Part shown: positions 17,684-25,409 of the stretch, one piece after another
Numbering within the stretch: position 1 is the stretch's first letter
How the letters are laid out: every line of letters begins with the position of its first letter
From: Sphingobium sp. EM0848
GTDB taxonomy: Bacteria; Pseudomonadota; Alphaproteobacteria; Sphingomonadales; Sphingomonadaceae
Assembly (NCBI RefSeq): GCF_013375555.1
Contig: NZ_JABXWB010000001.1
Coordinates: 2,046,001 to 2,110,000, forward strand
DNA: 64,000 bases
Direction of reading: 5' to 3'
Translations under genes and position numbers: made by a program
Notes under the pieces: model-generated
The model's input: only the letters and a program-made list of their open reading frames with translations
Database searches by the model: none
What the model was told of the DNA's origin: nothing

Positions 17684-18857
17684 GCCCCCGACCCCTTTTA
17701 ACCCCGCTGCGCCTTCGGCCGAGCCCATAGCCTTATATGTGCATTGGCCATTTTGCGTTTCCAAATGTCCTTATTGCGATTTTAACAGCCATGTGCGGGC
17801 GGACATTGACGAAGATGCCTGGCGCGACGCGCTGCTAGACGATCTGACCCATGAAGCGGCGATGAACGGCGGGCGGCCCCTTTCCTCGATCTTCTTCGGC
17901 GGCGGCACGCCTTCTCTGATGCCACCCCGGATCGTGGAAACGCTGATCGATGCAGCGACGCGCCACTGGAGCCCCACCCACGACATAGAGATCACGCTGG
18001 AGGCCAATCCCAGCTCGGTCGAGGCCGCGCGGTTCGCCGATCTGGCAACGGCGGGCGTAAACCGCGTATCGCTCGGCCTTCAGGCGCTGGAGGACGAAGC
18101 GCTGCATTTTCTGGGCCGCGCCCATGATGTGCGGGAGGGACTGGCGGCACTCGACGTCGCGCAATCGGTGTTCAGCCGCGTGAATTTCGATCTCATCTAC
18201 GCCCGGCCGGGCCAGAGCGAAGCGGATTGGGAAGCGGAACTGGAGCAGGGCCTATCCTTCGGCACCGATCATCTCTCGCTTTATCAACTGACGATCGAGC
18301 CGGGGACCCGCTTTGCGACGCTGGTGGCGCAGGGCAAGCTGACCCCCGCCGACCCGGACCATGCCGCGACCCTCTATGAACGGACGCAGGCAATGACGGC
18401 AGAGGCGGGCATCCCCGCCTATGAGATCAGCAACCACGCCCGGCCGGGTCAGGAAAGCCGCCATAACCTCACCTATTGGCGTTATGGCGACTATGCCGGG
18501 GTCGGGCCGGGCGCGCATGGTCGGCGCGGGGGCCTGGCAACGCTGCGACACAAAAAGCCGGAAAACTGGATGAACGCGGTCGCCCGCAACGGCCATGGCC
18601 TGCAAAGCGAGGAGCCGCTCGCGCCCGAGGACCGGGCGCGGGAGGCGCTGCTGATGGGCCTGCGATTAGGAGAAGGGGTGGATCTGGAGCGAATTGCGCG
18701 GATTTCGGGCCTGACGATCGAGGCTCTGGTCGACGGGAATGCCATAGCGCGATTGTCGGCTCACGGCCTTGTCCGGCGAGAAGGGCCGCAACTATCCATC
18801 GAACCTGCTGGCATGCTGCTGCTGGACGCCATCCTGCCGGAGATCGTTGCGGTTTAG
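17682..18857 (+). CDS. hemW: Radical SAM protein HemW (coproporphyrinogen oxidase-like)
   Basis: Radical-SAM protein of 391 residues, homologous to HemN but of the HemW class, a haem chaperone rather than a coproporphyrinogen dehydrogenase. The 4Fe-4S motif CxxxCxxC is seen in FCVSKCPYCDFNSH, after YVHWPF. SSIFFGGGTPSLM, ITLEANPSS, GVNRVSLGLQ and YEISNHARPGQESRHNLTYW are typical of the family. The start at 17682 follows family length. It lies beyond rdgB and ends four bases before the convergent M56 peptidase gene. Confidence 0.94.
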   Translation: MPPTPFNPAAPSAEPIALYVHWPFCVSKCPYCDFNSHVRADIDEDAWRDALLDDLTHEAAMNGGRPLSSIFFGGGTPSLMPPRIVETLIDAATRHWSPTHDIEITLEANPSSVEAARFADLATAGVNRVSLGLQALEDEALHFLGRAHDVREGLAALDVAQSVFSRVNFDLIYARPGQSEADWEAELEQGLSFGTDHLSLYQLTIEPGTRFATLVAQGKLTPADPDHAATLYERTQAMTAEAGIPAYEISNHARPGQESRHNLTYWRYGDYAGVGPGAHGRRGGLATLRHKKPENWMNAVARNGHGLQSEEPLAPEDRAREALLMGLRLGEGVDLERIARISGLTIEALVDGNAIARLSAHGLVRREGPQLSIEPAGMLLLDAILPEIVAV

Positions 18858-18861
18858 GCCC

Positions 18862-20343
18862 CTATTCTTCCCCATCCATATGCGCGATTTCCCTGTCCAG
18901 ATCGCGTAGCACGTCGGCCCTGATCTTGTCCGACATCCGTGCGGCAGCGGCGACCTGCGCCCGTGCGGCAATCAGGCCCGCTCGCGCGGCGCGGTGCGCC
19001 TCCGCAGAGATTTGCGCCTCGCAGATGCGGACACGGATATTGCGGCGGCCATCGGCATCCACCGTCTCGCGCCGGGTCACATTCTTGCCGTCCTCGCAGC
19101 CATTGGCGACATCGACATGCGGCACCATGCGGCGGATTTCAGCCTCGCTCGGTATGGCGTGGGACAAGGACCGGTCATCGCGCAGACCAACCGGCGGAGC
19201 GGGCGGAGCCGGTGGCACGGGCGGCACCATGTCGGCGGTGGATGCCGGAGGAGCGGGCGGAGCAGGCGGGACGCTGTCGGCTTCCTCCGCAACCCTGGCG
19301 TCGTGCGCCGAGGGCTGGGCCGCCGCCGGTGCCTGAGGCAGCGCGATCTCGCTGGCGGAGGCAGGCTGGGCAACCAGATCGGTAAGGCGGCCGAAATTCA
19401 TCGAATCGACCTTGCCGGTGATCGCCGCGACTTCCCGCGCCGCCCGGCTTCCCGAAGCAGTCAGCACCAGACCCGACACAGTTACCAGAGCGACCGCCGC
19501 CATGCCCCAACTGATCCGGCGCAGCGACATTTCATGGGTAGACAGCATTTTCAGCCTCCCTTTAAGGGCAGCAATGCGATTGAGATGACAGGCACCGGCG
19601 AACGGACGACCACCAGCGGCCTTCAATATGGCGCGGCCATAGATATGGGCCTGATCCTGCCCATGAAGCGCCAACACCCGCGCGTCGCAGGCCTGTTCCT
19701 GATCGGCCCGATAGGCGCGATAGGCGATCCAGGCGATGGGATTGCACCAGTGCAGGCCAAGCAGCAGCAACGCGACCATATTCGCGGCCAGATCGCCCCC
19801 CTGATGATGGGCGCGCTCATGGGCGACCGCCATGGCCTGTTCCTGGCTGTCGAAGCGCAGGACGAAATCGGCGGGCAGCACGACATAAGGCCGCACCACC
19901 CCGAAGGCGAGCGGCCCGCCCGCCTTCGGACTGGTCACGATGCGGATGCGCCCTTCTTCATCGATCGGCGTCGCATCCTTCAGGATGAAGCGGCAAAACC
20001 GCACATAGCCGATCCCCTGCACCGCCAGGAAGAAAACAACGCCGAGCAGCCAGAGCGACGCGCCGATCTCCAGCCATGGCATTTGCCATTCCGGCAGGGC
20101 CGAAACCACGGGCGCGGCGTCGAACAAGGTCGGCAGGCCCGCATGTTCCACTGCCCTATGCAGGGGCGAAGGACTCGCGACGTCCTGCGGCAGCGCGGGC
20201 AACAGCATGCGCGCCAAGGGCAGCAGCCATAGCCAATAGGCCGCCCTCGCCCCCAGCCAGTGCGCCACCGGCCGCCGCAACAGCATGACCAGCGCCATCA
20301 GCAGGGTCGTGGCGATCAGCGTTTCGGCGATCCAGACGCTCAT
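18862..20343 (-). CDS. BlaR1/MecR1-type M56 membrane metallopeptidase
   Basis: Membrane sensor-protease of 493 residues. About four transmembrane helices lie in the first 130 residues and after the catalytic domain. The zinc motif is HERAHHQ (HExxH), with the downstream ligand in EQACDARVLAL, as in BlaR1 M56 peptidases. The extracytoplasmic tail is not a penicillin-binding domain. It is Pro/Ala-rich (VPPAPPAPP, repeated) and ends in a charged helix with several cysteines, so the inducer is unknown. It overlaps the BlaI-type repressor gene by four bases and presumably controls it. Confidence 0.9.
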   Translation of the reverse strand: MSVWIAETLIATTLLMALVMLLRRPVAHWLGARAAYWLWLLPLARMLLPALPQDVASPSPLHRAVEHAGLPTLFDAAPVVSALPEWQMPWLEIGASLWLLGVVFFLAVQGIGYVRFCRFILKDATPIDEEGRIRIVTSPKAGGPLAFGVVRPYVVLPADFVLRFDSQEQAMAVAHERAHHQGGDLAANMVALLLLGLHWCNPIAWIAYRAYRADQEQACDARVLALHGQDQAHIYGRAILKAAGGRPFAGACHLNRIAALKGRLKMLSTHEMSLRRISWGMAAVALVTVSGLVLTASGSRAAREVAAITGKVDSMNFGRLTDLVAQPASASEIALPQAPAAAQPSAHDARVAEEADSVPPAPPAPPASTADMVPPVPPAPPAPPVGLRDDRSLSHAIPSEAEIRRMVPHVDVANGCEDGKNVTRRETVDADGRRNIRVRICEAQISAEAHRAARAGLIAARAQVAAAARMSDKIRADVLRDLDREIAHMDGEE

Positions 20344-20708
20344 GATTTCAATCCTCTCAGGATGTCCTCAAGCTCGGCGATATCCTCCGCCGTCAACTGG
20401 TCCTGACTGGCAAGCTGGGCGACCAGCGGCGAGATGCGTCCGCCGAACAGCCGGTTGACCAATCGCCCCGACTCGCTGGCAACATACGCCTCCCGCGCGA
20501 CGAGCGGGCGATATAAAAAGCGGCGGCCATCCTGATCGGCGGCGATGACATCCTTTGCCATCAGGCGGGACAGCAATGTCTTGACCGTCTGAACGCTCCA
20601 GTCACGTCCGGCGGCGACGCGCTCGGCCACCTCGGCGGCCGTCTGGGGCGCGCGTTCCCACAGCGCCTCCATCACCACCAGTTCCGCTTCGCTGATCCTC
20701 TCGCTCAT
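20340..20708 (-). CDS. BlaI/MecI/CopY-family transcriptional repressor
   Basis: Winged-helix repressor of 122 residues. The typical BlaI sequence is visible: ISEAELVVMEALWERAPQTAAEVAERV, WSVQTVKTLLSRLMAKDVI and FLYRPLVAREAYV, with a C-terminal dimerisation helix. In this family the membrane M56 partner triggers cleavage of the repressor. The adjacent gene encodes that partner, in a four-base overlap. Two operator-like TACA-N2-TGTA sites lie 25-60 bases upstream, indicating autoregulation. No beta-lactamase gene is nearby. Confidence 0.93.
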   Translation of the reverse strand: MSERISEAELVVMEALWERAPQTAAEVAERVAAGRDWSVQTVKTLLSRLMAKDVIAADQDGRRFLYRPLVAREAYVASESGRLVNRLFGGRISPLVAQLASQDQLTAEDIAELEDILRGLKS

Positions 20709-20732
20709 TGCAGCGGCCTCCTGGACTCGACA

Positions 20733-20767
20733 ACTACATCTGTAATCGCATTGATTACAGATGTAGT
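20733..20767. promoter_or_regulatory. BlaI-type double operator
   Basis: A perfect 15-bp inverted repeat (arms 20733-20747 and 20753-20767, 5-base spacer) contains two separate copies of the BlaI/MecI operator consensus TACA-N2-TGTA: TACATCTGTA (20735-20744) and TACAGATGTA (20756-20765). It lies upstream of the blaI-type start. Confidence 0.85.
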
Positions 20768-21027
20768 CAAGAAGGCGTGCACAAACTGTCGGTGCATTTT
20801 ACAAGCAGCAGCGTTGCCTGCGGCCCGTTAACCTTCCTGAACGCGGATATACGGCCTTTCCGGAAGCTGGCACGGGGCTTGCTGTGTCTGGAGCGTTCCC
20901 AACCGTTCAACTACCGGGAGGATGCAGGCACCAGTCTCCGCCGCATCCTCCCACCCGGTTTCTCATCCAGAACAAAAAAAGCGGCCCGGAAATCCGGACC
21001 GCCCGTCTGGTCACGCTCGCGAAAAAT
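20768..21027. other. Gene-free stretch between the blaI-type operator and grxD
   Basis: With the operator, this makes about 320 bases without a gene. It holds a 10-bp perfect hairpin, GGGAGGATGC (20916-20925) with GCATCCTCCC (20943-20952), of unknown role, and the grxD terminator at 20974-21002. No convincing coding sequence was found. Confidence 0.6.
20974..21002 (-). terminator. Rho-independent terminator of grxD
   Basis: 10-bp stem GCGGTCCGGA/TCCGGGCCGC (one G-U pair in RNA, 2-base gap) followed by seven Ts on the minus strand (A-run at 20974-20980), 26 bases after the grxD stop. Confidence 0.85.
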
Positions 21028-21360
21028 TCAGTTTGCCGGGGCGACGCCCTGATCGGTCATCAACTGCTGCAATTCGCCAGCCTCATACATTTCCATCATG
21101 ATGTCGCTGCCACCGACAAATTCGCCCTTCACATAAAGTTGGGGAATGGTCGGCCAGTCGGAAAAGGCCTTGATCCCCTGCCGGACGCCCTGATCCTGCA
21201 GCACGTCGACGCTTTCATAGGCGACGCCCAGATGGTCCAGAATCGCCACCGCCCGGCTGGAAAAGCCGCATTGCGGGAAGAGCGGCGTACCCTTCATGAA
21301 AAGCACGACATCATTGCGGTTGACGATTTCGGCGATCCGCTGCTGCACGGCGTCGGTCAT
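21028..21360 (-). CDS. grxD: Monothiol glutaredoxin Grx4
   Basis: CGFS-type glutaredoxin of 110 residues that carries and inserts 2Fe-2S clusters. The active site is FPQCGFSSRA, preceded by VVLFMKGTP and followed by WPTIPQLYVKGEFVGGSDI, which binds glutathione. The start at 21360 (MTDAVQQ) matches homologues; an ATG four codons upstream is possible. It follows the bolA-type gene on the same strand. GrxD and BolA proteins form heterodimeric 2Fe-2S complexes, so the pairing is functional. Confidence 0.95.
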   Translation of the reverse strand: MTDAVQQRIAEIVNRNDVVLFMKGTPLFPQCGFSSRAVAILDHLGVAYESVDVLQDQGVRQGIKAFSDWPTIPQLYVKGEFVGGSDIMMEMYEAGELQQLMTDQGVAPAN

Positions 21361-21420
21361 TTTATGGTCCATTCCTGTCAGGCGCCGGCGGTGAGGCGCG
21401 TAAAGTGTATCCGATGCCCG

Positions 21421-21654
21421 TTAGTTGGGAACGGCGGTGGTCAGTTGCAAGGCATGGAGCACGCCGCCCATACGCCCGCCCAGCGCCGCATAGACCGCCC
21501 GCTGTTGCGCGACGCGGCTCATGCCCCGGAAGCTTTCCGCAACGACGCGCGCCGCATAATGGTCGCCATCCCCGGCAAGATCGGTGATCTCCACCTCCGC
21601 ATCGGGAATCGCGGCACGGATCATGTCCGCAATATCGTCGGCAGCCATCGGCAC
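21421..21654 (-). CDS. BolA-family protein
   Basis: Small protein (77 residues) with the BolA fold: DAEVEITDLAGDGDHYAARVV, SFRGMSRVAQQRAVYAAL and the C-terminal HALQLTT with the conserved His that binds a shared Fe-S cluster. Likely partner of the neighbouring monothiol glutaredoxin in iron sensing or Fe-S transfer. I chose a GTG start at 21654 because AGGA lies nine bases upstream and MPM-type N termini are common in homologues; an ATG two codons later is the alternative. Confidence 0.93.
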   Translation of the reverse strand: MPMAADDIADMIRAAIPDAEVEITDLAGDGDHYAARVVAESFRGMSRVAQQRAVYAALGGRMGGVLHALQLTTAVPN

Positions 21655-21672
21655 GATCTGTATTCCTCGCGC

Positions 21673-21990
21673 TTATTCGATGAACATGCGACGGGCGATG
21701 ACCTGCTGCTCGTCCAGAGCGGCACGAACGCCAGCCTCGTCAATGTCGATGCCGGCCTGGGTCATATCGCCCATCAGCTTGCGGATGACATCTTCGTCGC
21801 CCGCTTCCTCGAAATCGGCCTGCACGACGGCCTTGGCATAAGCGTCGGTTTCTTCAGGCGTCAGGCCCATTTTCGCCGCCGCCCATTCGCCGAGCAGACG
21901 GTTGCGCCGCGCCTGGATGCGGAACTGCATCTCCTGGTCGTGCGCGAACATATTCTCAAAGGCCTTTTCACGGTCGTCGAAGGTCGTCAT
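21673..21990 (-). CDS. DUF1476 protein, F1Fo-ATPase inhibitor zeta-subunit family
   Basis: Alphaproteobacterial protein of 105 residues: FDDREKAFENMFAHDQEMQFRIQARRNRLLGEWAA and GLTPEETDAYAKAVVQADFEEAGDEDV are the DUF1476 hallmarks. In Paracoccus the homologue is the zeta subunit that inserts its N-terminal helix into F1 and blocks ATP hydrolysis. Whether the sphingomonad version inhibits is not known. It precedes bolA and grxD in a probable operon. Confidence 0.92.
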   Translation of the reverse strand: MTTFDDREKAFENMFAHDQEMQFRIQARRNRLLGEWAAAKMGLTPEETDAYAKAVVQADFEEAGDEDVIRKLMGDMTQAGIDIDEAGVRAALDEQQVIARRMFIE

Positions 21991-22047
21991 GCCTGTGCCC
22001 TGTAAAAGTGACGGATCATCTTGTCCGAAATAGGAAGAACGGACCGC

Positions 22048-22656
22048 TTACGCAACGGCGGGAACGAGCCAGGGGCGCGCGCCGGCATCCTTCGCCTCGA
22101 ACGCGCCGATCACGTCCGCCTGTCCCAGGGTCAGGCCGATCTCGTCCAGACCGCCCAGAAGGCAGTGCTTGCGGAACGGATCGATCTCGAACTGGAAACG
22201 GTCCTGAAACCGGGTGGTAACGGCCTGATGCTCCAGATCGACATGGATCGGGTCCGGTGTTCCATTGATGCCCTGGGCGACCTCCATCAGCCGGTCGATC
22301 GCTTCCTGCGGCAACACCACGGTCAATATGCCATTCTTGAAGGCGTTACCGGAAAAAATGTCCGAAAAGCTCGGCGCGATCACCACCTTGATGCCAAGGT
22401 CGGCAAGCGCCCAGGCGGCATGTTCGCGGCTCGATCCGCAACCGAAATTGTCGCCCGCGATCAGGATCGGGCTGCCTGCATAGTCCGGATCGTCAAAGAC
22501 ATTGCCCGGTTCCTTGCGCAGAACCTCGAACGCGCCCTTGCCCAGGCCCGCGCGGCTAATGGTCTTGAGCCAATGCGCCGGGATGACGATGTCGGTGTCG
22601 ACATTCTTCATCCCGAACGGATAGGCCTTGCCGTCAACGATATTCAGCTTTTCCAT
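22048..22656 (-). CDS. leuD: 3-isopropylmalate dehydratase small subunit
   Basis: Small subunit of isopropylmalate isomerase in leucine biosynthesis (202 residues). Family marks are [34 protein letters not shown] (active-site loop) and [16 protein letters not shown]. The start ATG at 22656 shares one base with the stop of a 38-codon ORF (TGATG), so it is likely translated by coupling. LeuC lies just upstream of that ORF. Confidence 0.97.
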   Translation of the reverse strand: MEKLNIVDGKAYPFGMKNVDTDIVIPAHWLKTISRAGLGKGAFEVLRKEPGNVFDDPDYAGSPILIAGDNFGCGSSREHAAWALADLGIKVVIAPSFSDIFSGNAFKNGILTVVLPQEAIDRLMEVAQGINGTPDPIHVDLEHQAVTTRFQDRFQFEIDPFRKHCLLGGLDEIGLTLGQADVIGAFEAKDAGARPWLVPAVA

Positions 22657-22772
22657 CAATGCGCAACCTGCTTGCTCGCCGGATGGTGCGTGGCTTGCGC
22701 ACGCCCCAGGGTCGCCGCCATCGCGGCACTTGCCAGCGCACCCAGCGCCAGCAGCCAGAATACTTTCTTCAT
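22656..22772 (-). CDS. 38-residue ORF with signal-peptide-like N terminus between leuC and leuD
   Basis: Open frame of 38 codons. The N terminus [16 protein letters not shown] is a typical signal peptide or membrane anchor, with a plausible AMAAT cleavage site, followed by about 18 polar residues ([18 protein letters not shown]). Its ATG overlaps the leuC stop by four bases (ATGA) and its TGA overlaps the leuD ATG by one base (TGATG). Perfect spacing on both sides and a credible signal sequence make translation likely. Function unknown. It may simply relay ribosomes to leuD. Confidence 0.65.
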   Translation of the reverse strand: MKKVFWLLALGALASAAMAATLGRAQATHHPASKQVAH

Positions 22773-24223
22773 GCGACCGCCTCTCCCCTTTTTTCACCCA
22801 TCAGTTCGCGCACGTCCGTGAGGTGTCCGGTGATGGCGGCGGCGGCGGCCATGACGGGCGAGACGAGATGCGTCCGCGACCCCGGTCCCTGCCGGCCCAT
22901 GAAATTGCGGTTGCTGGTCGAGGCGCAGCGCTCGCCCGCGGGCACCTTGTCCGGATTCATGCCGAGGCAGGCGGAGCAGCCCGGTTCACGCCATTCGAAA
23001 CCGGCGTCGGTGAAGATGCGGTCCAGCCCTTCGGCTTCGGCCTGACGCTTGACCAGACCCGATCCGGGCACGACCATCGCATGCTTGACCCCCGCCGCGA
23101 TGTGACGGCCCTTGAGCAGGTCGGCGGCGGCGCGCAGATCCTCGATCCGGCTGTTGGTGCAGCTGCCGATGAAGATATGCTCGATCGCCACATCCTCCAT
23201 CCGCTGCCCGGCGGTGAGCCCCATATAGTCGAGCGACTTCTGCGCGGCGGCGCGCTTGGAGGCGTCGGTGAAGCTCTCCGGATCGGGCACCACGCCCGTC
23301 ACCGGCACCACATCCTCGGGGCTGGTGCCCCAGGTGACATTGGGGACGATCTCAGCCGCATTGATCACGACGGTCTTGTCGAACACCGCGCCTTCGTCAG
23401 TCGCCAGCGTCTTCCAATAGGCGACGGCGGCGTCCCACTCAGCACCCTTGGGCGCCATGGGGCGACCCTTGAGGTAAGCGAAGGTCTTTTCATCGGGCGC
23501 GAACAGGCCCGAGCGCGCGCCCGCCTCGATCGACATGTTGGCGACGGTCAGGCGTCCCTCGATCGACATGTCGCGGAAAGCCGAGCCGCGATATTCCATG
23601 ACATAGCCGGTGCCGCCCGCCGTGCCGATGCGGCCGCAGATCGCCAGCGCCACATCCTTGGGCGTGACACCGAAGCCCAGTTCACCCTCGACCACGACTT
23701 CCATGGTCTTCGACTGCTTCAGGAGCAGCGTCTGGGTGGCGAGCACATGTTCGACCTCCGACGTACCGATGCCGAAGGCCAGCGCGCCCAGCGCACCATG
23801 CGAACTGGTATGGCTGTCGCCGCAGACCAGCGTGGTGCCCGGCAGGGTGAAGCCCTGCTCCGGCCCGACGACGTGGACGATGCCCTGCTCCGCATCGGCA
23901 TCGCCGATATAACGGATGCCGAATTCCGGGGCGTTCTTCTCCAGCGCGGCGAGTTGCTGCGCGCTTTCCGGATCATCGATCGGGATGCGGTTGCCCGCCG
24001 CGTCGCGACGCGGGGTCGTCGGCAGGTTATGATCCGGCACCGCAAGGGTCAGATCGGCGCGGCGCACCTTGCGTCCGGCAAGACGAAGCCCTTCGAAAGC
24101 CTGCGGACTCGTCACCTCATGCACAAGATGGCGGTCGATGTAGATCAGGCAGGTTCCATCAGGACGCCGTTCAACGACATGCGCGTCCCAAATCTTCTCA
24201 TAAAGCGTGCGGGGCTGGGTCAT
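22769..24223 (-). CDS. leuC: 3-isopropylmalate dehydratase large subunit
   Basis: Aconitase-family large subunit of isopropylmalate isomerase, which converts 2- to 3-isopropylmalate (484 residues). LCxxxCxxC-type cluster ligands are seen in [13 protein letters not shown] and [39 protein letters not shown] and the C-terminal [12 protein letters not shown] are family signatures. It heads a unit leuC-(38-codon ORF)-leuD. leuA and leuB are not in the window. An alphaproteobacterial repeat lies upstream. Confidence 0.97.
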   Translation of the reverse strand: MTQPRTLYEKIWDAHVVERRPDGTCLIYIDRHLVHEVTSPQAFEGLRLAGRKVRRADLTLAVPDHNLPTTPRRDAAGNRIPIDDPESAQQLAALEKNAPEFGIRYIGDADAEQGIVHVVGPEQGFTLPGTTLVCGDSHTSSHGALGALAFGIGTSEVEHVLATQTLLLKQSKTMEVVVEGELGFGVTPKDVALAICGRIGTAGGTGYVMEYRGSAFRDMSIEGRLTVANMSIEAGARSGLFAPDEKTFAYLKGRPMAPKGAEWDAAVAYWKTLATDEGAVFDKTVVINAAEIVPNVTWGTSPEDVVPVTGVVPDPESFTDASKRAAAQKSLDYMGLTAGQRMEDVAIEHIFIGSCTNSRIEDLRAAADLLKGRHIAAGVKHAMVVPGSGLVKRQAEAEGLDRIFTDAGFEWREPGCSACLGMNPDKVPAGERCASTSNRNFMGRQGPGSRTHLVSPVMAAAAAITGHLTDVRELMGEKRGEAVA

Positions 24224-24331
24224 AGCCCTCCCCCTAGACCCAGACAGAGCCGGGCGGAAGAGGAAAATGGGGTCAATTTTTCCTGTTCCCGCCCATAGTC
24301 GCGCTGCGATGACGCAAGGTCAGGACGTTAG

Positions 24332-24403
24332 AGCATCGTGCGGAAAAGTGGGCGAGCCGGAGGCACGTGACTCCAAGCTCGGGTTTTCCGCTTAACACGA
24401 TGC
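24332..24403. repeat. Diverged palindromic repeat upstream of leuC
   Basis: GCATCGTG (24332-24339) and CACGATGC (24396-24403) flank GGAAAAGTGGG...GGTTTTCCGC, the inverse of the core at 9288 and 17618. The centre is replaced by a smaller hairpin (CGAGC...GCTCG). Confidence 0.65.
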
Positions 24404-24416
24404 GACAAGAAAACTT

Positions 24417-24456
24417 AGAGCGCGCGCCCTACATCCGAGTTAACGCAGCGCGCTCT
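24417..24456 (-). terminator. Stem-loop at the 3' end of the glutathione-transferase gene
   Basis: AGAGCGCGC (24417-24425) pairs with GCGCGCTCT (24448-24456). The hairpin spans the stop codon at 24440-24442 and is followed on the minus strand by AAGTTTTC, so it may terminate the gst transcript. Confidence 0.5.
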
Positions 24457-25141
24457 CAATGGCGCGGTAATCTTCCACGATGCGACCAGCCGCGCCCACT
24501 TCGGCTTCATGGCTTGCCTCTCGCCATGTTTCGGCCAGCGCCGCCGCCTCCCATTCGCGCATCGCGGGCAGTGCCAGCATATGATCGACCCAGGCCTGCG
24601 CCGCCGACCCGACATTCAGTCCATAGGTGCGCACCCGGAAAGCGACCGGCGCGTAAAAGGCATCGGCAGCCGTGAAGGCCCTTCCGCCAAGGAACGGCCC
24701 ACCGAAACGGACAAGCCCCTCGTCCCAAAGTTCGGTGAGCCGGGCGATGTTCCGGTTGAGCGCGGGCGAAGGCATCCGCATCTCCACGCGCACCCCGACA
24801 TTCATCGGGCAATCATTGCGCAGCGTCGCAAAGCCGCTGTGCATTTCGGCTACGGCCGACTGCGCCCACGCCCTTGCCACTTCATCACTGGGCCAGACCT
24901 TCGGATGACGATCGCCAAGATAGAGGGTGATGCCGAGCGAATCCCACACCGTCCGGTCGCCGTCGATCAGCGCGGGCACCTGCCCGGTGGGAGAAAAAGA
25001 GCGGAAGGCGGCGTAATTTTCCGCCGCTTCGAACGGCTCGATCCGGTCGGCGAAGGGGATTTCCAGCGCCTTCATCAGCACCCATGGGCGCAGCGACCAG
25101 CTCGAATAATTCCGGTTGGCGGTGATGAGGGTGTAGGACAT
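24440..25141 (-). CDS. Glutathione S-transferase family protein
   Basis: 233 residues. An N-terminal thioredoxin-like domain starts YTLITANRNYSSWSLRPWV, with the Ser of SSWS in the catalytic position and TGQVPALIDGDRTVWDSLGI holding the cis-proline and the gamma-glutamyl-binding segment. The C-terminal helical domain includes GGRAFTAADAFYAP with the N-capping box. This resembles the YfcF/zeta-like GSTs of unknown substrate. The start at 25141 fits the conserved N terminus, and GGGAG lies upstream. Confidence 0.9.
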   Translation of the reverse strand: MSYTLITANRNYSSWSLRPWVLMKALEIPFADRIEPFEAAENYAAFRSFSPTGQVPALIDGDRTVWDSLGITLYLGDRHPKVWPSDEVARAWAQSAVAEMHSGFATLRNDCPMNVGVRVEMRMPSPALNRNIARLTELWDEGLVRFGGPFLGGRAFTAADAFYAPVAFRVRTYGLNVGSAAQAWVDHMLALPAMREWEAAALAETWREASHEAEVGAAGRIVEDYRAIESALR

Positions 25142-25235
25142 CGGTTTCTCCCCTATAAAGGCGCGCCAAGGATAAGCCTTTCCACAACCGGACAAAAGCC
25201 GGAACGGCCAAGGGATTTCACAAGCTGTCCTTATG

Positions 25236-25269
25236 AAAAAACGGCCCGGAGCGTGATGCTCCGGGCCGT
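25236..25269 (-). terminator. Rho-independent terminator of aceA
   Basis: Perfect 12-bp stem ACGGCCCGGAGC/GCTCCGGGCCGT with a 5-base loop, followed on the minus strand by TTTTT. It lies about 120 bases after the aceA stop, beyond the tandem repeat. Confidence 0.85.
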
Positions 25270-25319
25270 CCAGTCCTTCCACCCTGATCGCGCGAGACTG
25301 CACTCCCGCGACCCGGATC

Positions 25320-25409
25320 GGTCAGCGGCTTGTCGGCCGCAAACGGATTCCCCCGCAGCCTTTAGGCTGCAAACTGGTTCCCCCGCGGCTTTTAAGCCGC
25401 AAACTGATT
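25320..25409. repeat. Three 30-bp tandem repeats spanning the aceA stop codon
   Basis: Units 25380-25409, 25350-25379 and 25320-25349. The first unit holds the last aceA codons (Asn-Gln-Phe-Ala-Ala-stop). The second again reads Asn-Gln-Phe-Ala-Ala-stop and the third Asn-Pro-Phe-Ala-Ala-Asp. The first two units contain a short hairpin (GCGGC/GCCGC or GCAGCC/GGCTGC) and end in CCCCC. Confidence 0.85.

Noticed and set aside
20708..21052. Coding frame in the blaI-grxD gap
   Set aside because: It begins at a non-ATG codon across the operator, runs through the grxD terminator and shows no family features.
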